Part shown: positions 11,717 to 21,506 of the stretch, piece by piece
Layout of the letters: each line of letters opens with the position of its first letter
How positions within the stretch are numbered: position 1 is the stretch's first letter
DNA from: a virus
DNA: 24,370 nucleotides
Direction: 5' to 3' (one strand)
Virus record (IMG/VR): IMGVR_UViG_3300027770_000247
Span: 1 to 24,370 of that record
Position numbers and translations under genes: made by a program
Notes under the pieces: model-generated
What the model was told of the DNA's origin: nothing
The model's input: the letters and a program-made list of their open reading frames with translations, nothing else
The model's database searches: none

Positions 11717-12073
11717 ATGGATCAATACCGCGAGGCCTTTAGAAGTAAGGTTAAACCCCGCCAAAATCATGAAGATGGTTCTTACAAAGTAGAACCTTTT
11801 CGAGATGCACAAGTTGCATTAGCCAAAGCACACTTTGTACAAAGAGACAGAGAAGTATTTTTCAGTGAAGCGTATGGCGAGATATTAAGCGATTTATTTC
11901 TTGCTTGGCTCAAATCAGAACCTCACGCAACCAAAGAACGAGAGTATTTATATAGCACTGCTATGGCTCTTGGTTCAGTAAAAGAAAAATTAGTTCGCAT
12001 TGAAACCTATGGTAACAATGCAAAATTTATCCAACAAAAATCGGAAGAAGCCGAACAGGAATCAAATGAATAA
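11717..12073 (+). CDS. Hypothetical protein between portal and scaffold, 118 aa
   Basis: A charged, helical protein, MDQYREAFRSKVKPRQNHED at the start and KSEEAEQESNE at the end. The segment FFSEAYGEILSDLFLAWLKS is an amphipathic helix and YLYSTAMALGSVKEKLVRIE another. In SU10-like and P22-like order, the gene between portal and scaffold often encodes a small virion or assembly protein. No motif fixes its role. It overlaps the next gene by eight bases. Confidence 0.7.
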   Translation: MDQYREAFRSKVKPRQNHEDGSYKVEPFRDAQVALAKAHFVQRDREVFFSEAYGEILSDLFLAWLKSEPHATKEREYLYSTAMALGSVKEKLVRIETYGNNAKFIQQKSEEAEQESNE

Positions 12074-12293
12074 TAAATATATAGAAGCACGTAATGTGTT
12101 GATTAAAGCCCGTGACGAAGTTCTGCGTGAACTAACTGTATGCGGACAAAATGGAGGCACAGGCCGAGCAGGTTCCTATGCCCCGCAGCTTGTTAATCTG
12201 CAAGGTGCCATTGACGCTATTGATCGAATGGAAGTTGATACTTCCAAAGATCGTATGGCCGAGGTGCGTGCAGCAAAAACTGCAAAACAATAA
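12066..12293 (+). CDS. Hypothetical helical protein, 75 aa
   Basis: The start is ATG 12066 (MNNKYIEARNVLIKARDEVL); an upstream ATG in the same frame at 12000 lies inside the previous gene and lacks support. The protein is helical (LIKARDEVLRELTV) with a Gly-rich turn (GQNGGTGRAGSYAP). It is short and soluble and sits between virion genes, so it may be a minor assembly factor. No family recognised. Confidence 0.65.
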   Translation: MNNKYIEARNVLIKARDEVLRELTVCGQNGGTGRAGSYAPQLVNLQGAIDAIDRMEVDTSKDRMAEVRAAKTAKQ

Positions 12294-12315
12294 CAGACAC
12301 AAGGACAAGAATTAA

Positions 12316-13452
12316 ATGGATTTACCACATATCGCGCAACTCTCTACCAATACGCCAGCCTCGGAAATTTCGAGTGCTGACTTTAATGATGACGGAACGC
12401 ATAGTGCAAAGAACGAAGCAGCCAGCCTAGATGATATCATGCAAAACTCTCCAGTTGCAAAACTGTTGGGTCTTAAAGGATCTCTACCAAAAGAGGACGA
12501 GGATGTCCCAGTTCAAGAATCAGAGTCGGACGATGACGTTCCCGACAACTCTGATGACAACAAGACAGATGAGGAAGAATCAAAAGATGATTCAGAAGAT
12601 AATAAGAGCAAGGATGATACGTCTACCCCTGACTCTGAATTACCTGCTGAAGAGGATATTGATTGGGAATACAAAGTTCCTGTCACCATTAATGGCAAGA
12701 CAGAACACGTTACTCTGGAAGAAATCCGCAAGGGTTATTCTACTGACCAACATCTGTCAAACAAAGGTCGGGAACTTGGCGAACTGAAGAAACAAATTGA
12801 ACAAGAAAGAAGTGAAAAACTAAAAGAGTTAGTCGAGATGGGATCAGTAGTTCATGAAGAACTGACCTTTGTCGAAAAATCTCTTGGGTCTCAATACCAC
12901 AAACTCACAGCTGATATCGAGAAGGCTCGTGATGAGGGGGATACCTATGCTGCTCGTGAACTAAAAGAACAACGAGAGCAAATACAAGAAAGTTATTGGA
13001 AGGCCAGAAATAGCCGTGAAGAAAAAACCAAAGCTATTGTAGGTAAGCTGCAAGAACAACAAGCGGAACATCAACAAGCGTTACTGAAAGCGTATGGGGA
13101 AAATATCACTAAACTGATCCCCGATTACTCAGACAAAGTTGCCAAAAGTGTTCGTGAATTTGCTATTAAGGAAGGTATTCCTGAAATACTACTGGAGTCT
13201 ATATATGACCCTACTGTAGTTAAATTCATAAATGACTATCGCAAGTTAAAGACAGCTAAAGAGACCGGTGAAGTTAAACGTAAAGCCGTATCAAGTGTGA
13301 AATCCATTCCCTCAAAAGCAGGGCAACCACAATCACAACGAGTTAAGGAATCGGATAACGCCAACCGAGGTAAAGTTCTTTCGGGTCAAGGATCCAAACA
13401 AGACGAATTAGATTTTCTGAAACGTATTTCTTCAGTGAGTAAAAAATTGTAA
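12316..13452 (+). CDS. Scaffold protein, 378 aa
   Basis: Scaffolds guide capsid protein assembly and are lost before maturation. The N-terminal 120 residues are very acidic and low in complexity (Asp/Ser/Glu/Asn runs from about residue 60), followed by a long charged coiled coil (LGELKKQIEQERSEKLKELV onward), then a basic C-terminus. This architecture and the position directly before the capsid gene are classic. The ribosome binding site AAGGA is upstream. The sequence itself is too divergent for a finer family call. Confidence 0.85.
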   Translation: MDLPHIAQLSTNTPASEISSADFNDDGTHSAKNEAASLDDIMQNSPVAKLLGLKGSLPKEDEDVPVQESESDDDVPDNSDDNKTDEEESKDDSEDNKSKDDTSTPDSELPAEEDIDWEYKVPVTINGKTEHVTLEEIRKGYSTDQHLSNKGRELGELKKQIEQERSEKLKELVEMGSVVHEELTFVEKSLGSQYHKLTADIEKARDEGDTYAARELKEQREQIQESYWKARNSREEKTKAIVGKLQEQQAEHQQALLKAYGENITKLIPDYSDKVAKSVREFAIKEGIPEILLESIYDPTVVKFINDYRKLKTAKETGEVKRKAVSSVKSIPSKAGQPQSQRVKESDNANRGKVLSGQGSKQDELDFLKRISSVSKKL

Positions 13453-13482
13453 AATAAAACTCTTAAAGAAAGGCTATATAAC

Positions 13483-14595
13483 ATGGCTGCAAATAATTTC
13501 GCGACAGGTGGCCCTAAGGCTGCTGCTCGCTCCTCTTCCGCTACCGGTAACTCGGTTAATGCAGGTGAACGCGAAGACCTCGCCAACTTCATCTCTATGA
13601 TTTCGCGTGATGAAACCCCCTTCATGAGCTCTATCGGTAAGACTAAAGCTACCGCTGTGTTCCATGAATGGCAAACTGACGAATTGGCGGCTCCTGCTTC
13701 CGGAGCAGTTGCTGAAGGTGTGTCTTACTCTACCCAAAATTCTGCACAAACTGCAGAACCATTTCGTACTCGTTTGGGTAATTACACTCAAATTAACAGC
13801 AAAACCGTAACCGTTACCGGTACTAAACGGGCTGTTGATCAGGCAGGTGTTGCCGATGAATACGCATATCAACTTAAAAAGCGTGGTACCGAACTTCGCC
13901 GTGACGTTGAGTTCGACTTGGTTGGCTGGAAATCTTCTAACGGTTCTGGCACCCGTACTTTTGGTGGTTATACCTCATGGGCTAACTTCACTGCTGCTAC
14001 CACAACCCCTGCTACCGCACTGAACGTGCTGACTACTACCAACGAGTATACCGCACCAACTAATCCAGGTGGCGGCACTTGCGGTACATTTACCACGGTT
14101 ACTTCTGGTGACAAAAATAGTTTGACCCTAAGCCACATTGATACTGTGATGCAAGCCATCTATGAAAACGGTGGTAAGGCTACTAAATTGATGATGTCTC
14201 CTGCCAACCGTCGTGTGTTCTCTGCAAAAGCTCAGTCCGCAGGTTCAGGTTCCAGCAATGCCGGTGACGGTAACGTTCGTCGAAACATTGATATGGACGG
14301 TAAACTCCGTCAGTCTGTGGAAGTCTACATGTCTGATTTCGGCGATATTATGGTTGTTCCTAACTACGTTATGGGCATCTCTAATACTTCCGTTTCTGGT
14401 CTGTCTGAGGCTGCAAACTTCTCTGCATTTGTGTACGACCCAATGTGGTTTAGCATGGCCAGCCTGCGTCCTCTGCAAGAAGTTGACCTTGGTCAGCTGG
14501 GTGATTCTATCATTGGTCAAATCGTTGAAGAATGTACTCTTGAATGCCGTAATCCTAAAGGTGCCGGTCTCATCTTCGGTCTTTCAGGCTCGTAA
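13483..14595 (+). CDS. Major capsid protein, DUF5309/SU10 type, 370 aa
   Basis: The shell protein of the head. The N-terminal pattern NREDL-like (GEREDLANFISMISRDETPF) then FMSSIGKTKATAVFHEWQTD matches DUF5309 major capsid proteins, which have the HK97 fold. It is codon-optimised relative to its neighbours (many GGT, GCT, CGT and AAC codons), which fits the most abundant virion protein. The ribosome binding site AAAGG precedes the ATG, and an intrinsic terminator follows. Confidence 0.92.
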   Translation: MAANNFATGGPKAAARSSSATGNSVNAGEREDLANFISMISRDETPFMSSIGKTKATAVFHEWQTDELAAPASGAVAEGVSYSTQNSAQTAEPFRTRLGNYTQINSKTVTVTGTKRAVDQAGVADEYAYQLKKRGTELRRDVEFDLVGWKSSNGSGTRTFGGYTSWANFTAATTTPATALNVLTTTNEYTAPTNPGGGTCGTFTTVTSGDKNSLTLSHIDTVMQAIYENGGKATKLMMSPANRRVFSAKAQSAGSGSSNAGDGNVRRNIDMDGKLRQSVEVYMSDFGDIMVVPNYVMGISNTSVSGLSEAANFSAFVYDPMWFSMASLRPLQEVDLGQLGDSIIGQIVEECTLECRNPKGAGLIFGLSGS

Positions 14596-14603
14596 GATAA
14601 CTT

Positions 14604-14640
14604 AAAGGGGGAAGGAGAAATCTTTCTCCCTTTATTTTTA
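14604..14640 (+). terminator. Intrinsic terminator after the major capsid gene
   Basis: GGAGAAA (14614-14620) pairs with TTTCTCC (14623-14629), flanked by A-rich and T-rich bases (AAAGGGG before, CTTTATTTTTA after). The stem with the short TC loop and the T run is a convincing rho-independent terminator, and its position fits differential expression of the capsid gene. Confidence 0.75.
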
Positions 14641-14652
14641 AAGGAAAATAAA

Positions 14653-14943
14653 ATGGAATTTTTACGAATTACGGCAACAAACGGTATCAAGCAATACATT
14701 CCCGACAATTATGTTGTTAAAATAGTTGTTTCTGCAGATACACTAGATGCTGGCAGTGACTACGCTGCACCCAAAGTAGCAAGCAGGGGTAAAATTACTT
14801 CTGTCTCTTATTATGATGGAGCTAATACTACTGCAGGTGCAATAGTAGTTGCAACAGTAGCCGCATATGACAGCACAAATGCATTATATGAATTTGGTGT
14901 ATTTGGTTTTGACGGTACATTTAATACCGCATTACGCAATTAA
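14653..14943 (+). CDS. Hypothetical virion protein, 96 aa
   Basis: It begins MEFLRITATNGIKQYIPDNY and is rich in Thr, Ala and Val with a beta-strand pattern (VVKIVVSADTLDAG, TVAAYDSTNALYEFGVFG). The position directly after the capsid protein is that of a capsid decoration or head-completion protein, and an all-beta composition fits. It was not matched to a named family. Confidence 0.65.
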   Translation: MEFLRITATNGIKQYIPDNYVVKIVVSADTLDAGSDYAAPKVASRGKITSVSYYDGANTTAGAIVVATVAAYDSTNALYEFGVFGFDGTFNTALRN

Positions 14944-14957
14944 AAGGTAACGACACA

Positions 14958-15281
14958 ATGGGATTCAAATCACAAGATGGAAATCAGAACAGCTTTACAG
15001 TAAGCACTGATGAGAAGAATTTTAAATTAGACCAAGATGTAGGTGCATACAAAGAGTATGCCGCCGCACAAAGGGAGTTAGATACAATTTCGCTTGGCAG
15101 TCGGGCATACAGATCATTTGCTGTTATACCTGATATTGTGGCAATTGATATTCTCACCAAATATGGTCTGGATTTACATGCCCCTGAATTTATGGATAAT
15201 CCTGCTAACCTCAGAAAACTTAAGCATATTATTATCACAGATTACCCGTTACTTCAAACAAGTAATATTAAAAAAGTATAA
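14958..15281 (+). CDS. Hypothetical virion-region protein, 107 aa
   Basis: The protein is helical and contains YKEYAAAQRELDTISLGSRA and IPDIVAIDILTKYGLDLHAP, ending in a strand-like tail. It sits between the decoration-like gene and the adaptor. Proteins of this size here may be head-completion or structural factors. It has no recognised signature beyond that. The gene starts 14 bases after the previous stop, with AAAGG upstream. Confidence 0.65.
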   Translation: MGFKSQDGNQNSFTVSTDEKNFKLDQDVGAYKEYAAAQRELDTISLGSRAYRSFAVIPDIVAIDILTKYGLDLHAPEFMDNPANLRKLKHIIITDYPLLQTSNIKKV

Positions 15282-15292
15282 GGAGAATACAC

Positions 15293-16204
15293 ATGGCAAC
15301 ACCACTATATGATGCTACATTAGCAAAGGTAAGGGATTGGTCTAATAAACCTGAAACAAATACTATTCCTGACAGCGTCATTGCGGATTGCCTACGGTAT
15401 TCTGCTGATGAATGCTACAGAACCCTGAGAATCCCCCCGCTGGAAGAAACAGTACGTTACACGGTAACTTCTGACGATAATGAAGGTGAAGAAAGTTTAG
15501 GATTACCTTTTGGTAACGCGTATACTTCATTTTCTATTCCTGAAGACCTTACCCAATTTATATACCTGAGAACTATTGCACAAGAAAACCTTGGCACTTC
15601 ATATTCAGCCTTTCCTTCTAATGTAAGTAAAGTGTTTAATGAAGTTGTTGACAAGCGAACATTCTTTGACTTGTATAGTGAAAAATACTCGGTGTATAAC
15701 TGGATGTGGCAAGGAGATAAAATATTTGTTCACCCCCAACTAGCCGTTGGTGCTATTCTTGAAATCCACTACTACAAAAGATTACCTGCGCTTGATGCAG
15801 TTTATGATGTTGTTCCGGTTAATTATGTGATAGGTCTTGCTGATGCATACCAGCCATATTTAACTTATGTTGCTTCTGCAGGAACAAGTCTCTATTTTTC
15901 TACAGCCAATTCAATACAAAAAGCTTTTGCCACAAATGCAGAAGCAGCAGCATATAATGCAACTGTAACAACAAAGATGTACACCGGCAAAGAAGTACCT
16001 AATTGGCTGAGAGATCAAAATGAGCGTATGCTTGTTTGGGGTGCTTTGTTTAATCTTGGTGCATATCTTTTTGATGATAAAATGGAACAAAGATACCAGG
16101 CTAAATTTATAGATAATTTAAATTCAGTCAACAAAGAAGAAAAGTTTCGCAGAGCCTCTGGTGGTAACGTGCAGATTAACTTTAATACGAACGGTTTGAT
16201 TTAA
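15293..16204 (+). CDS. Head-tail adaptor protein, 303 aa
   Basis: The adaptor connects the portal to the tail. The protein has an N-terminal helical part (LYDATLAKVRDWSNKPETNT, then the Tyr/Arg-rich CLRYSADECYRTLRI), a beta-rich middle, and a conserved-looking C-terminal half with WLRDQNERMLVWGALFNLGAY, KFIDNLNSVNKEEKF and GGNVQINF. The last pattern is familiar in SU10/P22-like adaptor proteins. Position after head genes and before the fibre supports it. A strong ribosome binding site (AAGGAG) is present. Confidence 0.7.
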   Translation: MATPLYDATLAKVRDWSNKPETNTIPDSVIADCLRYSADECYRTLRIPPLEETVRYTVTSDDNEGEESLGLPFGNAYTSFSIPEDLTQFIYLRTIAQENLGTSYSAFPSNVSKVFNEVVDKRTFFDLYSEKYSVYNWMWQGDKIFVHPQLAVGAILEIHYYKRLPALDAVYDVVPVNYVIGLADAYQPYLTYVASAGTSLYFSTANSIQKAFATNAEAAAYNATVTTKMYTGKEVPNWLRDQNERMLVWGALFNLGAYLFDDKMEQRYQAKFIDNLNSVNKEEKFRRASGGNVQINFNTNGLI

Positions 16205-16214
16205 GGAGTAATAA

Positions 16215-19200
16215 ATGGCATATGAATTAAAACCGGGATCAACCGGCAGCACCTCTGCTGGTGGTGAATACGATAATCCTGGCACAACCAGCACCTCTAT
16301 TTACCCTAATCTGGCGGCTACTAAGGCAGGAGAGGCAGCTGTTTCGGCAACAGCATCAGCTGCAAGCGCAACAGCATCAGCTAACTCAGCAACGGCATCA
16401 GCTGCTTCTGCCACGGCAGCTGCCGCAAGCTATGATGCTTTTGATGACAGGTACCTTGGCTCAAAAACTTCGGCCCCCTCTGTAGATAACGATGGTAACG
16501 CTCTTACAGCAGGAGCATTGTACTTTAACAGCGCCAATACTATTATGTGGGTTTACTCAGGTACTGTATGGCAGCAGTTAGTCAGTGCAGGCGCATTGCT
16601 TGCCGCAAATAATTTGTCAGATGTTGCCAGTGCAATCACAGCAAGAACTAATTTGGGTGTAGCTATTGGAGTTGATGTTCAGGCATATGCTGCTGGTCTT
16701 GCTGGATGGGCTGCTAAAGCTATTCCTGCAGGGGTAGTCGTGGGTACAACTGATACTCAAACCCTGTCAAATAAAACCCTTACAGCGCCTGCTCTTGGCA
16801 CTCCTGTTTCAGGTAACTTTAGCACAGGTACATTTACATGGCCCACATTCAACCAAAATACTTTGGGTAATGCCGGTAATGTTACCGGAATTGTGGCTGT
16901 TGCAAATGGCGGCACAGACGCTACTCTTCCTGTTACTGCCAGAGCTAATTTAGGTGTTATTATTGGCACTGACGTTCAGGCATACAATGTAAATCTTACT
17001 ACATGGGCTTCCAAAGCAATACCTGCCGGGGTAGTTGTAGGTACAACCGATACTCAAACCCTGTCTAATAAAACTCTGGTAGCTCCTGCTCTTGGCACTC
17101 CTGCCTCGGGAATAATGACGCTTGTCACCGGCACTGCTGCTGGCTTGACTGCTGGCAATGTCACAACCAATGCAAATCTGACTGGAATGGTTACTTCGGT
17201 TGGAAATGCAGCTACTGTAGTTACTAACGCTAACCTTACTGGTGGTGTCACAAGTGTTGGAAATGCAGCTACAGTAGTTACTAACGCTAACCTTACTGGT
17301 GGTGTCACAAGTGTTGGAAATGCAGCTACTGTAGTTACTAACGCTAATTTAACTGGTGGTGTCACAAGTGTTGGAAATGCAGCTACTGTAGTTACTAACG
17401 CTAACCTTACTGGTGTGGTAACCAGCACAGGCAATGCAACAGCAATAGCGGATGCTGCCCTATCAATAGCAAAGACCTCAGGGCTACAGGCAGCAATTGA
17501 CCTGAAACAAAACCTGTCCGGCAAAGATGTGGCAAACGGTTACGCAGGACTTGACAGCTCCAGCAAAATAAATCCTAATCAGCTTCCGGCACTAGCTATC
17601 ACAGATACTTTTGTGGTGGCCAGTCAAGCAGCACAAATAGCTCTGACAGCAGAAGTTGGGGATGTTGCAATACGCACAGATTTAAGCAAATCATTTATCC
17701 TGCAAACATCGCCTGCATCTACGTTTGCCAACTGGAAAGAATTACTTACGCCAACCGATTCTGTAAGTAGCGTGTTTGGCAGAACTGGCGTAGTTACCGC
17801 ACAAAACGGCGACTACACTGCGGCACAGGTAGGAGCACCGGCTGGTTCAGGAAATTCAACAGGCACTAATACCGGTGATCAAACAAACATCTCGGGTAAT
17901 GCTGCTACTGTTACTACTAACGCCAACCTTACAGGCGCAGTTACCAGTGTCGGCAATGCAACATCATTAGGCTCATTTACCTCTGCCAATCTTGCCAGTG
18001 CTTTAACTGACGAAACCGGCACAGGTGCGGTTGTATTTGCAACTTCTCCGACATTAGTTACACCGGCACTCGGCAGCCCATCCAGCGTGGGAACCATGCC
18101 AGCCTTTACCCTTGGCGGCACAGTATCAGGCGGCGGCAATAACATCAACAACGTAGTGATTGGCAACTCTTCTCCGCTGGCGGGTGCGTTTACCTCGGTT
18201 ACGGCAACAGGCACAACAACTCCTTTATCTATAACTCCGACAGGAAATGCTGTTTCATTATCTGTATCTCAAGGGGCTGATGCCAACGCCGTGCGATTGG
18301 TCGCGGGTGGGAATGTAAGTGCTTATTTAGAAACACGTGGTTATCTTGGTGTCAAAATGCTTGCAGATTTAAGCACAATTGGCACCTTCTCCTCCAGCGG
18401 CCTAGCAGTCACCGGGACGCTGAGTGCTACGGGCACATTAAGCGGCGGCACAAGCGGCACAGCGTACAGCTTCTCAGGCAGTGCGCCAGCGACCAGCTTG
18501 ACGCTTACCTCCAGTGGGGATGTGGGTATTGGGACGACGAGTCCGTACCAGAAATTTGAAGTTACTGCTAATTCAAGTATTGCGTATGGAGGAACTGGAA
18601 GAAGAGTAGGTAGTTTTCTGGCAACAGCCGCAGCAGTGGCTGACCGTCCGGGTATTTCATTGGGTTACGATACCGCAGGAGGAGGAATAATTGCGGCTGA
18701 CACACTGTCATTAGGACAACCTATCGCTTTTTGGACATACAACGGTTCTGCGTGGGGCGAAAGGGCAAGGATTTCAAAAGAAGGCAATGTCGGCATTGGG
18801 ACTGCTTCGCCTAGTAGTTTTACAACTGGCGGTACTCCTATTCTTGTTGTTGGCAACAATGCTCAAACACAGATAACTTTATATGGTGGCAGTAGCACGG
18901 GAGATATAAACTTTGCAACTTCTAGTAGTGGAACAGGACTTTATAGTGGTGTAGTTCGTTACGATGGCACTAGCAATTTCATGTCGTTTTGGACTAATAG
19001 TGCCGAAAAGATGCGCCTTTCCACCACCGGCCTAGCAGTCACCGGGACGCTGAGTGCAACGGGTGCGATGACAACCACTTCTCAAAGCGGTTTTATTCTT
19101 GATTACAACGCCAGCGCTCGCATAAAATCTCTTACTGCTTCTCAATCATCACCTAAAGACTACCTTACTATTTTATCTGCTGGTAATACAGGCGGTTGGC

Positions 19201-21506
19201 AGGGTGCTACACGCTTTGGGGTTTCTTATAACGGTGGGACTGTTTTATATCCGCTGGAGTTGTTTGCAAATACGGATGGTACTACCGCTGGCGTTGCAGT
19301 TACTGGTGCTTTAGATGTTACTGGAATTGGAAGTTTTAGTCAATTAGCTCCTTCTAATACTACTTATAAAACATCTGCTTTTATAAATTTTTATCCAGGA
19401 AATGATAATGTTTGGTTATTTCATGCAGGTACTAATTGGGGTGATCCGTTTATTGCAGTTAATGGTACAACTGCAGGAACAACAATTACTGGAGCCTTAG
19501 CAAATTCTTTATTAATTAGTGGCAATGGTACTGGTGGTGTAATCCTTTCAAATGGTACTAATGCAGATGTTGTGTTAAAAAGCGGTAACTTGGGTATTGG
19601 GACGACTTCGCCATCAAGTAAGCTGGATGTGCGAGGAACAAACCCTATTATCAGAGTAGAACCCACTGTTAGTACAGATGCAGCTTCTTTTCAAGCAATC
19701 AACGATAGCAAGATAAGTTATTTTGGCAGAGAAAATTCTGCTGGAACTTACTTTTTTGCTTCTACTGTTACAGCATATTCAACTGTAATCTCAGCCTACA
19801 ACTCTACTGCACCTATTATTTTTGGGCATAGCCAGCCAGAGGTTTATATTGCTAATGGTGGCAACGTAGGTATTGGGACGAGTTCGCCTGCAACTTTAGT
19901 AGAGGTATCCCGTAATAGCGGGTTAAGTACTGGTACTGGTACTACAGTTGCATTGCGGTTATCTGATACCGGTAACGATGCTGGTGCAGCTACGTGGAAC
20001 ACAACACAGCAATTTACTGCTCTTCAATTTTATGCTGCTGATACAAGCGGCATTGGCGCAGGTGTTAAGGCATCTATCGGCGCAACAATGGAAGACGTAT
20101 ACGGCAGCATCTCTGGATTAACATTCTTTACAAATAGCAGCGGTACAAATACTGAACGTATGCGTATTACAAATACAGGCAACGTGGGTATTGGGACGGC
20201 AACTCCTGATACATCAACACTATTGACTGTTGCGGGTGCAGTAACAATAACAGGTCAAAATACAGGCCATGGTGCATCAAGATTAAAACTTGGACAAGAT
20301 TCATCCGCTGTTTCTCAAATACGATTCTATGGTGCAGACGCCTCTACAGCAGGAATATTACAGTTTACTGGTTCTAGTTCAGATGGTTCTGTAGGCGCAG
20401 AACGGATGCGTATCGACTCCAGCGGCAATGTAGGTATTAAGACAACTACACCTTTAAAGTTTAACACAGTCGGTTCAGCATCTGCCACACTTTTAACTCT
20501 TTTTAGCCCCGGGACTAATTCTGGCACAAGAGCAGAGTTTCAAATCGGTAACGCATCTACAACATCTGGCGATATAACCGGGCTAATTATGTTTGGTTGT
20601 GGTGCAGGCACCACCACATCCAATCAAACAGCAATCATATATTCAGCGTTAACTGCAAGCAGTACATCTGTTGCTTATGGTTCCTTGGTTTTTGGAACTG
20701 CAAATGGTGCTGGCACAGTAGAACGGATGACCCTCGACTCCAGCGGTAACTTGGGTATTGGGACGACTTCGCCTGCGGCTAAATTGGAAATAAAAGCCGA
20801 CAGCAATGAGAAGTTTATTCTTAACGCTACTTTAGATACCAATAGTTATCAAAATCAAATTACTTTCCAAAATGCGGGAACAACATACGCAGCCATAATC
20901 GCAGGTAAAAATGCAAGCAATGTATCCCTAGGTCTTGTGTTTAACACCGGCACTACAGAAAAAATGCGCCTCGACTCCAGCGGCAGTTTACAGTTAAAAA
21001 AAGCTAGTAACGAAACAGAAGCTACCGCACAGTTTTATATATCGGGTAGTGGTTATGAAGCCTATCATTGGTTAGATAGCACTGCTTACTACATTGGACA
21101 AAACTCAAGTATTCGTTCATTAAGAATTTATTCTAATTCTTATACTGCTGGAGTAAACCTTGCATCTGGCGGTACTTCATGGGGAACATTTTCTGATGAA
21201 CGGCTCAAGTATGACATTGAGCCTATAACTAACGGGTTAGATAAACTAAACAGTATTCGTTGCGTTTCATATAGACTAAAAGATGTTGATGCATCTGATT
21301 CGCAAAAGAAACTTGGAGTTATTGCCCAAGACTTAGTTGGTGTTGTAGACGAAGTAATTGACATTACCAAACGTCATGGCGATGAAACCGACTATATGTC
21401 AGTTCGTTACACCGAGTTAATTCCTGTTCTTATTAAATCAATCCAAGAACAACAAGCCCTCATCACTCAACTCACCGCCCGTATTACAGCACTGGAGACA
21501 GCATGA
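16215..21506 (+). CDS. Tail fibre with C-terminal S74 intramolecular chaperone, 1763 aa
   Basis: A very long receptor-binding fibre. The N-terminal part has Ala/Ser/Thr repeats (SATASAASATA), then two copies of an AxxAxPAGVVVGTTDTQTL unit, then five 19-aa tandem repeats (residues 319-413), then at least six G(N/D)(V/L)GIGT(T/A/S)SP motifs from about residue 770 to 1520. Such repeats form trimeric beta-helical shafts. From about residue 1660 is a Peptidase_S74 domain, with the Ser-Lys dyad in SDERLKYDIEPI, that trimerises the fibre and then cleaves itself off. Cleavage is expected just before Ser1660. C-terminal helix: IQEQQALITQLTARITALE. Confidence 0.9.
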   Translation: MAYELKPGSTGSTSAGGEYDNPGTTSTSIYPNLAATKAGEAAVSATASAASATASANSATASAASATAAAASYDAFDDRYLGSKTSAPSVDNDGNALTAGALYFNSANTIMWVYSGTVWQQLVSAGALLAANNLSDVASAITARTNLGVAIGVDVQAYAAGLAGWAAKAIPAGVVVGTTDTQTLSNKTLTAPALGTPVSGNFSTGTFTWPTFNQNTLGNAGNVTGIVAVANGGTDATLPVTARANLGVIIGTDVQAYNVNLTTWASKAIPAGVVVGTTDTQTLSNKTLVAPALGTPASGIMTLVTGTAAGLTAGNVTTNANLTGMVTSVGNAATVVTNANLTGGVTSVGNAATVVTNANLTGGVTSVGNAATVVTNANLTGGVTSVGNAATVVTNANLTGVVTSTGNATAIADAALSIAKTSGLQAAIDLKQNLSGKDVANGYAGLDSSSKINPNQLPALAITDTFVVASQAAQIALTAEVGDVAIRTDLSKSFILQTSPASTFANWKELLTPTDSVSSVFGRTGVVTAQNGDYTAAQVGAPAGSGNSTGTNTGDQTNISGNAATVTTNANLTGAVTSVGNATSLGSFTSANLASALTDETGTGAVVFATSPTLVTPALGSPSSVGTMPAFTLGGTVSGGGNNINNVVIGNSSPLAGAFTSVTATGTTTPLSITPTGNAVSLSVSQGADANAVRLVAGGNVSAYLETRGYLGVKMLADLSTIGTFSSSGLAVTGTLSATGTLSGGTSGTAYSFSGSAPATSLTLTSSGDVGIGTTSPYQKFEVTANSSIAYGGTGRRVGSFLATAAAVADRPGISLGYDTAGGGIIAADTLSLGQPIAFWTYNGSAWGERARISKEGNVGIGTASPSSFTTGGTPILVVGNNAQTQITLYGGSSTGDINFATSSSGTGLYSGVVRYDGTSNFMSFWTNSAEKMRLSTTGLAVTGTLSATGAMTTTSQSGFILDYNASARIKSLTASQSSPKDYLTILSAGNTGGWQGATRFGVSYNGGTVLYPLELFANTDGTTAGVAVTGALDVTGIGSFSQLAPSNTTYKTSAFINFYPGNDNVWLFHAGTNWGDPFIAVNGTTAGTTITGALANSLLISGNGTGGVILSNGTNADVVLKSGNLGIGTTSPSSKLDVRGTNPIIRVEPTVSTDAASFQAINDSKISYFGRENSAGTYFFASTVTAYSTVISAYNSTAPIIFGHSQPEVYIANGGNVGIGTSSPATLVEVSRNSGLSTGTGTTVALRLSDTGNDAGAATWNTTQQFTALQFYAADTSGIGAGVKASIGATMEDVYGSISGLTFFTNSSGTNTERMRITNTGNVGIGTATPDTSTLLTVAGAVTITGQNTGHGASRLKLGQDSSAVSQIRFYGADASTAGILQFTGSSSDGSVGAERMRIDSSGNVGIKTTTPLKFNTVGSASATLLTLFSPGTNSGTRAEFQIGNASTTSGDITGLIMFGCGAGTTTSNQTAIIYSALTASSTSVAYGSLVFGTANGAGTVERMTLDSSGNLGIGTTSPAAKLEIKADSNEKFILNATLDTNSYQNQITFQNAGTTYAAIIAGKNASNVSLGLVFNTGTTEKMRLDSSGSLQLKKASNETEATAQFYISGSGYEAYHWLDSTAYYIGQNSSIRSLRIYSNSYTAGVNLASGGTSWGTFSDERLKYDIEPITNGLDKLNSIRCVSYRLKDVDASDSQKKLGVIAQDLVGVVDEVIDITKRHGDETDYMSVRYTELIPVLIKSIQEQQALITQLTARITALETA
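17169..17453 (+). repeat. Five tandem 57-bp repeats in the tail fibre gene
   Basis: Each 57-bp unit codes for a 19-aa repeat, NANLTGGVTSVGNAATVVT or close variants. Units begin at 17169, 17226, 17283, 17340 and 17397. The middle three are almost identical at the DNA level, differing by a few silent changes, while the outer two vary. The high identity indicates recent duplication or continuing recombination, so the shaft may change length in phage populations. Confidence 0.85.

Noticed and set aside
17169-17453. CRISPR-like array
   Set aside because: The 57-bp units are head to tail without spacers and stay in frame within the fibre gene.
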